Source of the DNA: Prorocentrum cordatum | Lineage: Eukaryota > Sar > Dinophyceae > Prorocentrales > Prorocentraceae | Assembly: GCA_963575745.1 (NCBI GenBank) | Contig: CAUYUJ010006496.1 | Coordinates: 1 to 53,263 of the forward strand | Length of the DNA stretch: 53,263 nt | Direction: 5' to 3' | Position numbers and translations under genes: made by a program | Shown here: piece by piece, positions 46,991 through 53,263 of the stretch | Position numbering within the stretch: position 1 is the first letter of the stretch | Layout of the letters: each line of letters starts with the position of its first letter | The notes under the pieces: model-generated | The model's database searches: none | What the model was told of the DNA's origin: nothing | What the model saw: the letters and a program-made list of their open reading frames with translations, nothing else

Positions 46991-47200
46991 CCGCCAGCCG
47001 CTTCAACTACGATTGATGCTCGAGTTCATGGAGATGTCCAGGTCAGCTGCTGCCACAGAGGAGAGACGTGCGTTCGCCGCGCACGTCCGCCAATGTGAAG
47101 GATCCGTATTTAGCTGGGTGCACTGTTCGGTGCCGCGGCGCTTGCTGGGGTCCCGGGGATCGAGACCACCCTCAACTGCTTCCGCGCGCGCTATCCTGGG
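46991..47200. other. Spacer with open frames
   Basis: A plus frame (46977-47237) contains LEFMEMSRSAAATEERRAFA and a minus frame overlaps it. Undecided. Confidence 0.25.
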
Positions 47201-47629
47201 TTGCCGGTTGGGCCTGGGTCTCAACTGGGCCCTGTGACTTGCCTGGCTAGGTTGGGAGATGCAGTTGGGGACCTTGATGGTGGAGCTGGCCATCATGGCG
47301 CGCGCCGGGCTGCTGATACTACTACCAGTGGCATACCCGGCGACGGTGGTGAGGGAGGCGGCGATGCGGTCGCTTGCCTGACCAGGAACCCCGGATTAGA
47401 AAGTTACCCCCCGCTTCCCCTTGAGAGCCGATTATCCTGGGCCAGGACAGAGTTACTTGTGGTGCAGCGGGCGGGGCAGCTTGTGGACGGGATGCCCGGG
47501 GGGCCAATCAGGGACATCACTGACACGGAGATGTTGGCAGGCGACGCCCTGGCCGCGGCATATTCGACGGAGCCGCGAAAAGCAGGCGCTTCGGAGGTAC
47601 CACCAGGAGATCGTGCGGCCCGCACTGAA
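47201..47629 (+). CDS. Candidate frame interrupted by element I
   Basis: A plus frame has 140 varied codons including SYPPLPLESRLSWARTELLV and DGMPGGPIRDITDTEMLAGD. A second frame takes over near 47580 with RRYHQEIVRPALKSGKRKAR. Element I begins at 47630, inside this coding-like stretch, with GTAAGG ten bases in. If element I is spliced out as an intron the frame could continue after 47836; this cannot be confirmed here. No family recognised and no ATG at the start. Confidence 0.3.
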
Positions 47630-47836
47630 ATCGGGGAAACGTAAGGCTCGAGTGCGCCAGAGCTCGGGTTTGCCGACGCTTTTCGACGAGCGCGTCCTGG
47701 ATTTTGACGGTCCAGTCTTCGTAGGACGTCTGCAGCGGGAGCTCGCGTCAAATTTCAGATGGGGCCTCGTCATCTTCACGACGGCCCCGTCAGGCCACCC
47801 CGAGTCCCCCGAGCCCGAGTCTCACGTCTCCCCGAT
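47630..47836. mobile_element. TIR element family I, copy 2 (introner-like)
   Basis: Left end ATCGGGGAAACGTAAGGCTC, right end reading back ATCGGGGAGACGTGAGACTC, with CAGCGGGAG and TTTTCGACGAG words shared with copy 1 at 26882. A donor-like GTAAGG is at 47641. Flanks TGAA and GGAA do not give a clean duplication. Confidence 0.7.
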
Positions 47837-48305
47837 GGAAGAGTGCGACCGGCGACCGTTTGTGGCCGCCGCAGACAGGCCGATCCCGACACTGGGCCGG
47901 ACCCCTCCTCCTCCTCCTCCTCCTCCTCCTCCTCCTCCTCCTCCTCCTCCTCCTCCCCCTCCTCCTCCCCCTCTCCTCTCCTCCTCCTCCTCCCTCCTCC
48001 CCCTCCTCCTTCCCCCTCCTCCTCCTCCTACTCCTACCTCCTCCTCCTCCTCCTCCTCCTCCTCCTCCGCGGTTCCGCCAGACCTTCAGGCGCGGGCAGT
48101 GCACGAGCGGCGGGCGGAGAGGGGGGCGGACGTGCCGTTCCGCACGTGGGCAGCTGCGTCGTAGGACGGGCAACGCGGCAGCTGCCCGGGCTGCCGGCCC
48201 CGGGCTCGTCGCTTTCTTCTCCTGCCGCCGCCGCGGGCGCACGGCGTGCGCGCGGCCGGGGGGGAGGGGGGGGGAGGCGGCGGGTGCCCTTGGCGCCACG
48301 GCTCT
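47837..48305 (+). repeat. (TCC)n tract and GC-rich spacer
   Basis: (TCC)n at 47905-48068 with CCCCTCC variants. 48069-48305 is GC-rich with open Arg/Ala frames and a G-run at 48259-48275. Confidence 0.85.
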
Positions 48306-48440
48306 TGGCGTCGCTCGGGCGCGTGCATTTCTTTCTTTCGGCGGGGGCCATCGAGGAGCATCTTTTGGATCATTCAGCGGAAAAAATCCACGCACGAAGC
48401 CGAAAAAATGCACGGGGAGAGGACGTCCGAGCGAGGGCGA
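48306..48440. mobile_element. TIR element family F, copy 2
   Basis: TGGCGTCGCTCGGGCGCGTG at the left, GGACGTCCGAGCGAGGGCGA at the right. The body CATCGAGGAGCATCTTTTGG, CACGCACGAAGCCGAAAAAA matches copies 1 and 3. Confidence 0.75.
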
Positions 48441-48622
48441 GAGCTGCGCGCTCCGTCTGGAGCCCGCGGCGCACGCGCGGGCCCCAGCGATGGGGAGGCG
48501 GGCGCGTGCTGGCGAGGCCGTGTTAGGAGGGGGGCAGGGCAAGAGGGGCCCCACGGCACGGGTGCGGCGCTGCGTGGGCCCGGGCACCGCGGGCGTGGGC
48601 TCTGGCCGGCCTGCCGGGGTCT
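48441..48622. other. GC-rich spacer between two F elements
   Basis: Rich in GCGCG and GGGC words. Frames Arg/Gly/Ala-rich. No gene. Confidence 0.35.
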
Positions 48623-48749
48623 TGGCGTCGCTCGGACGTGTGCATGTTTTCTCGGCGAGGACCATCGAGGAACATCTTTCATCATGGAGCGGAACATGCA
48701 CGCACGAAGCCGAAAAATGCACGGGGAATGGACGTCCGAGCGATGGCGA
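48623..48749. mobile_element. TIR element family F, copy 3
   Basis: TGGCGTCGCTCGGACGTGTG to GGACGTCCGAGCGATGGCGA, 127 bp, same orientation as copy 2 and about 183 bases away. Closest to copy 1 in its ends. Confidence 0.8.
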
Positions 48750-48815
48750 GGGGTGGAGAACGGAAGGCTCCTGCCATGACTCCTAGGGAGTGGGGAGGGG
48801 GGGGGGGGGCGCTTC

Positions 48816-48852
<37 letters not shown>

Positions 48853-49079
48853 CGGGCGAGAGCGCGACGAGCGGGGAGGCTTCACGCGGCGGCGAGACAG
48901 AGAACAAACGGGAAGCGGGAGGAGGGACAGGGGAAGGAGGAGGAACCGGGGGGGGGGGGCGAAGCGGACGAGGACAAGGAGGACGGGCAGGAGGGAGAGA
49001 AGGAGAAGGAGAAAGAGAAGGATGAGGAGGAGGAGGAGAAAAAGGAGAAGGAGGAGGTGGGGCAGCAGCAGCGGCATGA
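48750..49079 (+). repeat. G-run, (CT)n and purine-rich tract
   Basis: G-run 48797-48809, (CT)n 48817-48850, G-run 48950-48959, then GGAGGA/GAGAAGGAGAAGG purine-rich sequence to 49060. Open frames are Arg/Glu-rich by composition. Confidence 0.8.
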
Positions 49080-49723
49080 CGAGGAGTTCAACGAGGAACG
49101 ACGACAAGAAGGGGTTCGTTTCATGTTGTAGTTGTTGCCGTCGCGGACCGCCGTTCGCAGGTAAGTGATAGCCCCGACGTGGTCCAGAGCTTGGACGAGG
49201 TGAAGAAATCGACCGATGAACTTGGGCGAAGCTTGTCGCTCACTGAATTAGTATGGGCATCCTGTGTTCGCTTGTTCGCTGGAAAGAGAGATACAGAGAG
49301 AGAGAGAGATAGGGAAGTGCATGGACACGATGACGCGCTTACAGCATGAAGGCCCTACCAAAACATCTCCATTCAACATTATGTCATCGTGCTGTGCTAG
49401 CGCAGCACTGACTGCGGATTACCCTACGAGCACCTCCTTGAAGGCCATAACATGTGGCACCTCGCGTCTCTATTCAAGACGCTTCGCGTTCACCGCCCGC
49501 CCAATCCAGCTCTCGCCGGAAGAGGCGAAGACATCTCCCAAACGGGATGAATGCATTCCAAAAACGGTCAAATATGTGTCCACTGATGCTTTGTAAGTCT
49601 TCCTGCGTCTCATTTCTTCCCCATCCCATCTTCCATCGCAGAGTAGGCTCAGGTATACAGTGTGGTCGAGCGATGCCTCTCATCATTGCCAACGGATCAG
49701 GGACATGGACGCTGGCTCCGTGA
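49080..49723 (+). CDS. Spliced gene model with two GT-AG introns, unknown product
   Basis: Exon 1 (about 49080-49160, start unknown) ends CGCCGTTCGCAG before a consensus donor GTAAGT. Intron 1 is 49161-49344, ending GCTTACAG. Exon 2 (49345-49592) reads HEGPTKTSPFNIMSSCCASA, then SRRFAFTARPIQLSPEEAKT and KTVKYVSTDA, ending before a second GTAAGT. Intron 2 is 49 bases (49593-49641), with a pyrimidine-rich middle and CATCGCAG end. Exon 3 (49642-49723) continues in frame VGSGIQCGRAMPLIIANGSG and stops at TGA 49721-49723. Frame continuity across both introns is the main support. Unspliced, exon 2 would stop at TAA within the donor. No domain recognised; 5' part missing. At least 137 codons. Confidence 0.5.
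49593..49641 (+). other. 49-base GT-AG intron
   Basis: Begins GTAAGTCTTCC, has a C/T-rich body (TCTCATTTCTTCCCCATCCC) and ends CCATCGCAG. Removing it joins TT of exon 2 to A of exon 3 to give a sense codon. Very short but standard in its signals, unlike the GC/GA donors often described in dinoflagellates. Confidence 0.5.
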
Positions 49724-50004
49724 ATGCCTTGCTCTCTCTCTCTCTCTCTCTCTCGACAGCAGGAGGACAGAAGCAGCCAGTACAGAGCCCAGTATCGACC
49801 CTCGACGGCCCGACAACTGCCCAAGACGCACCCACAAGGGCCGAAGAGGGCCCCGAGGAGGGCCCACGCAAGGAGCCCAGACGGGCCCCGAGGCGGCCCA
49901 GGCGAGCCTCGGACGCCCGGAAGCACGAGCATATCCTCGTGCTGGGCCCGAGCCCCGCCCAGACCGCAAGCAGAGACGGGGCGGAGTCGCGGCCCGTTCG
50001 GGCT
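49724..50004 (-). repeat. (TC)n and 12-bp periodic repeat on the opposite strand
   Basis: (TC)n 49734-49753. From 49815 to 49935 GGGCCGAAGAGG, GCCCCGAGGAGG, GCCCACGCAAGG, AGCCCAGACGGG follow in 12-base steps, the reverse complement of the periodic family elsewhere. Confidence 0.65.
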
Positions 50005-50163
50005 CCTCCTCCTCCTCCTCCTCCTCCTCCTCCTCCTCCTCCTCCCCCTCCTCCTCCTCCTCCTCCTCCTCCTCCTCCTCCTCCTCCTCCTCCTCCTCCT
50101 CCTCCTCCTCCTCCTCCTCCTCCTCCCCCCGAGGGGAGGGGCTCCCGTCCGAGCGGGAGCCCG
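50005..50163 (+). repeat. (TCC)n tract with adjacent hairpin
   Basis: Nearly pure (TCC)n at 50005-50126, then a perfect 9-bp stem GGGCTCCCG/CGGGAGCCC (50139-50162). Confidence 0.9.
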
Positions 50164-50446
50164 CCGCCCATCGGAGTCGGGCACATCCAGGACCCCAGGC
50201 ACGGTAGGTTCGCGCCGTGTCGACCGGCGGCGACCCCGCCGCGGACGTCCAACGCTGAACGCCGCCGGCGGCCCAGAATCGGTCGATGTTGAACGATCGG
50301 ACGTTGCGGCAGCGGCAGATCACGTTCAAGGTTGAACGATCCAGCGCGGTGTCAGGAACCAGCGCTGGGGTCGGCACGACACGAACCTGCCGTAAGGGGA
50401 CCCGGTTAGTAGTAGGGCCGCGGAGCCTCCAAATCGACAAGGATCA
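50164..50446. other. Spacer with GTTGAACGATC repeats
   Basis: GTTGAACGATC occurs at about 50287 and 50331. GC-rich 5' part. No gene. Confidence 0.35.
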
Positions 50447-50725
50447 CTAAGCCAGGTCTGCCGTAGCTGGCGTGTTTCGGGTGACGGCAGCGCCGCTTAG
50501 TGGAACGGGGCGGGGGTGGCCTCGCCCAGTACACATCACTAAACCAGGTCTTATTAAACCCATGTCTGCCAACGCCCGGCCGAAATTTTCAGACAAGATA
50601 GCCCGCAGCGCATCTAAGACGGCGTCGGCGTGTGGATGGTGGAAAAAATTGCTCCAGGCGTGCCCGAAAGTCGGCTGCCTACACGAGGCGTCCGGGCGGC
50701 CCCTGGCTGAGCTAAAGTCGTCCAA
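50447..50725 (-). CDS. Candidate minus-strand frame, unknown product
   Basis: 92 codons ending in TAG at 50447. It contains HAWSNFFHHPHADAVLDALR and ILSENFGRALADMGLIRPGL, a plausible amphipathic helix region. The opposite strand also has an ATG-started frame (50472-50750) with KFSDKIARSASKTASACGWW. A direct repeat ATCACTAA(G/A)CCAGGTCT at about 50445 and 50537 marks local duplication. No family recognised. Confidence 0.3.
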   Translation of the reverse strand: MDDFSSARGRPDASCRQPTFGHAWSNFFHHPHADAVLDALRAILSENFGRALADMGLIRPGLVMCTGRGHPRPVPLSGAAVTRNTPATADLA

Positions 50726-51195
50726 ACATAAGGGGGGACCATGTGGTTAAAGCTTCCAGCGTGTATAAGCGAAGTTGGCCCCAGAGGCCCAGGGGTGTTC
50801 TGGAGGGCCCGAAGAGTCGATTTTGGAGGCGAATAACGGGCCTCGAAAGGACCAAAGTGGAGCACAAGTGTGCCATGAAAGCGCATCGGGAATTGTACGA
50901 GAGACGCTGCCTGGAAGCCGCTTTGAAGTCCAGACAGGGTTGATGCCGCGTGCGGCGGCAAGACGGAGCCCGTGTTCAAGACTTGAAATGAGCTCCCACA
51001 CTCAAATCTTTCACGCCCCTCAGCCCAGTCGGCGGGCGGATTCAAGTGGCTCACGCCAATCCGCGGACCCCCAGACGAGGACACGTGCGGCGTCTGATTT
51101 CGTATGTCTTCTTTGCCGCTTCCCGGCGTGCTGCATGCGTGTGGTTGTTGCCGTTTTGTCCTCTTCGTCCTTCGCGTCTGGTGCGGGACCTCCCT
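50726..51195. other. Mixed region, no supported gene
   Basis: 50780-50860 has GGCCCGAAGAGTCG-type words that look like the 12-bp periodic repeat in reverse. The rest is open in several frames with no motif. Confidence 0.35.
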
Positions 51196-51735
51196 ATGAG
51201 GCCTCGTAAGGGGTCTTGAGGAAGCCTGTTCAAAGCTCCTGGGAGCTCTGGGGCGCCCTCTGGGGGGCATTCTGGGCCTCTCTGAGGCATGATGGGCGCC
51301 TTGGGGGGGGGTATCGTACAGGGGAGGATTCCCGGGCCTCTCTTGCCCCTTTGGGGGCGTCCCAGTGGCCTCTTAGGCCTCCGTTGCCCCTCTTGGGGCG
51401 TCTTCGGCGCCTTTGGGGGCCGTTTTGGTGGCCTCTTGGGCAGTCTTGGGGCCATCTCTGGGCCCTCTGAGGGGCCTCGTCGGCCGTCTTGGACCAGCCT
51501 GGGGGTCTTCTCCGACCGTCTCGGGTTTCTCATGATCTGGACACGACGAGAGCGCGAAAACTAGTCAAAGCCTTGCGGAACATGACGGTTGCCCTTCGAG
51601 GCAGTCGTGTGGGCTTTCTTGGGCCCTCGTTTGGCGTCTTCGGGGCCGCTTGGGTCGTCCTGGCGGCATCTTGGATGTTCTGGAGGCTTCTCCCTCGTAA
51701 TACAGGCCTCGGAAAAAATAGCGAATACTCATGCC
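51196..51735 (+). repeat. 12-bp periodic degenerate repeat, locus 8
   Basis: The clearest example: GGCGCCTTTGGG, GGCCGTTTTGGT, GGCCTCTTGGGC, AGTCTTGGGGCC, ATCTCTGGGCCC follow one another around 51410-51480. The whole block is about 45 units long with degeneration. Confidence 0.75.
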
Positions 51736-52009
51736 ACATTCATCTGTGAACGCCTCCCCCTCCCCCCAATGTTCAAAGTTGGCGGTGGGTCTGATGAGTT
51801 GCACCTCGACCGCAGTCTCCCCCGCGCTTGCCAACCTTGAGTTTGGGGGGCAGGGGGGGTGTTCACTAATTGTTTCCCTCTACCGTATAAAGCCCGTTTT
51901 GAGCCATCTTCGAGGACGTCCTGGGCATCCCAGAAGCTGCGGAGGGTGGACTGAGGAGGCTCCGAGGGCCGAGGAGGCGCGCAGGTGGAGCTCGTCGCCC
52001 ACGTTCCCC
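51736..52009. other. Spacer with a weak minus frame
   Basis: A minus frame (51565-51834) starts AGETAVEVQLIRPTANFEHW then CGMSIRYFFRGLYYEGEAS, protein-like for 55 codons before entering periodic repeat. No other support. Confidence 0.25.
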
Positions 52010-52320
52010 CCATCCCTCCCCCCTCCTCCTTCCTCCTCCCTCATCCCTCCTCTTCTTCCTCCTCCCTCCTCCTCCTCCTCCTCCTCCTCCTCCTCCTCCT
52101 CCGCCCCCTCCTCCTCTCCTCCCTCCCTCCCTCCCTCGCTGCCCGTCCTCCCTCCCCCCGGCCCGCCCGTCCCTCCCTCCGCCCTCCCCTCCCTCCCTCC
52201 CCCCTCCCTCCCTCCCTCCCTCGCACCCTCCCTCCCTCCCTGCCCTCTCCGCTCCTTCCTCCTCCTCCTCCTCCTCCTCCTCCTCCTCCTCCTCCTCCTC
52301 CTCCTCTTCCTCCTCCTCGG
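52010..52320 (+). repeat. (TCC)n and CCCTCCCT tract
   Basis: (TCC)n at 52020-52110 and 52255-52318, with CCCTCCCTCCCT tetranucleotide repeats between. Confidence 0.95.
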
Positions 52321-52494
52321 GTCGCCTACGGCCCCGTCTAACGAGATGTTGGACCCCAGGGGAGGGGGACATGGAGAGGGGGACAGCCACAGATCTCACA
52401 CGCCTTCTCACCTTCCGAGAGAAAGGGGTTGGCGGATGGCTTGAGGCGCTCCCACGTGATCTACCGGGGCCGTCTGCGGGCTGCAACGAGCACA
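52321..52494. other. Spacer
   Basis: Short mixed sequence without a supported feature. Confidence 0.3.
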
Positions 52495-53000
52495 TGTGGT
52501 GCATTCTGGGGACTTTCTCGCATCGTCTTGGGGCTCTCTTGGGCCATCGTGGTGCCATCTTGGGCCCCTTCTCGGACGTCTGAGAAGTCTCCCAGGGCGG
52601 TCTTGGAAGCCTCATGGGGCCGAATTTCCTGTAAAACCCTCCTGGACCGCCCTGGAACTCTCTTGGAGCCGTCCTGGGCCGTCTGCGGGGGTTCTGGAGG
52701 TTCTCGTTGGGCTTCTCGGGCTTCTCTTTGGCGTCTCACACGCACTCGAAGCTGGAAGACGCAGACTGTTCAAGAGCCTATACTTGATTTGCTGTGTTGA
52801 ATGGCTGTGGCCGTCCTGGAACTCCTCTTGGCCTTCTCTTGGCTTGAAGCTGGTGGGGGCCCTTTTGACGCCTCTCGGGGTCTTCATGGGGTCGGTTGGG
52901 GGCCTTTCGAGGCAACACTGGGCCATTCTTAGCGGCCCTGGTGACCTTGGCCGCCTGGGAAGCCTTGGAGAGCCTCGGAGAGTCTCAGGGAAGCTTCCGA
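52495..53000 (+). repeat. 12-bp periodic degenerate repeat, locus 9
   Basis: GGGGCTCTCTTG, GGCCATCGTGGT, GCCATCTTGGGC words at 52535-52735 and again at 52805-52990, with a ~70-base non-periodic gap. Confidence 0.65.
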
Positions 53001-53211
53001 CCGCCCCGGGAGCCTCGGAAGGGGAGGGCGATGCACGCGAGGAAGCGTCGCTGGAAGGTTTCCCTGGGGGGGCACGGTGGCGTACTCGAGCGGCTTGCGC
53101 CATGCCGTCGACCCCCCCCCGGAAGCCCATGGGGTCGAACAGCCCAGGCACTCTCCTGCAGGGCCCAGACACCGCGCCTGCGCCCGCTGCCCCCTCCAAG
53201 CCCCCCGAGAA
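53001..53211. other. GC-rich spacer
   Basis: Contains C-run and G-run stretches and CATGCCGTCGACCCCCC. No supported feature. Confidence 0.3.
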
Positions 53212-53263
53212 GGAGAGGAGGAGGAGGAGGAGGAGGAGGAGGAGGAGGAGGAGGAGGAGGAGG
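53212..53263 (+). repeat. (GGA)n tract at the right window edge
   Basis: AGGAGAGGAGGAGGAGG to the last base, matching the repeat at the left edge. Confidence 0.95.

Noticed and set aside
1-53263. Dinoflagellate spliced-leader relic sequences
   Set aside because: I looked for the 22-base leader and its GCCATTTTGGCTCAAG core on both strands by eye and found no match, so no retrocopied transcript could be marked this way.

Overview
The window looks like nuclear DNA of a dinoflagellate. A large-genome core dinoflagellate of the Prorocentrum/Suessiales kind fits best, but this is inference, because no complete recognisable gene and no spliced-leader relic is present. The case rests on GC-rich sequence crowded with long (GGA)n/(TCC)n, (CCA)n, (TCG)n and (CA)n tracts, a very low density of coding-like frames, many short non-autonomous repeats with terminal inverted repeats (TIRs), decayed reverse transcriptase pieces, and one locus with convincing GT-AG introns. 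Nothing bacterial (operons, ribosome binding sites, CRISPR) is present. Both ends of the window lie inside (GGA)n, so the sequence is probably an assembly piece bounded by unresolved purine tracts.

Layout. 0-5 kb: a coding-like frame, a decayed reverse transcriptase on the minus strand, a (CCA)n tract and a frameshifted Lys/Glu-rich minus-strand frame. 5-7 kb: two TIR elements with perfect 5-bp target duplications and a LINE-like remnant. 7-10.4 kb: a GAGT minisatellite, then a ~150-185-bp satellite invaded by three TIR elements. 10.4-14.8 kb: ambiguous frames, an eleven-copy 89-bp tandem array, poly-GAT and two family A elements. 14.8-21.3 kb: repeats, a 0.67-kb (TCC)n tract next to a perfect 49-bp palindrome, a (GGA)n tract between direct repeats, and a D-B-C element cluster. 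21.6-26.3 kb: coding-like frames, an acidic decayed frame and a poly(A)-tailed retroposon. 26.3-33.6 kb: an element-dense stretch (I, B, C, J, A, D), with a possible bestrophin-like terminal exon at 30.4 kb. 34-39.4 kb: a higher-order satellite with a ~0.9-kb internal duplication. 39.5-45.5 kb: tandem repeats and a large inverted duplication around (GGA)/(TCC) arms. 45.3-50.7 kb: a LINE tail remnant, coding-like frames, elements E, I and F, and the spliced gene model at 49.1-49.7 kb. 50-53 kb: more (TCC)n and 12-bp periodic sequence.

TIR families are named here only by letters: A (6 copies), B (4), C (4), D (2), E (2), F (3), G (1), I (2), J (1). Four of them (B, E, G, J) show at least one perfect 5-bp target duplication. 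D and I carry a GTAAG splice-donor-like word inside the TIR, which makes them candidates for intron-generating (introner-like) elements. Most entries below are repeats. CDS entries are marked as candidates unless splicing or a motif supports them.
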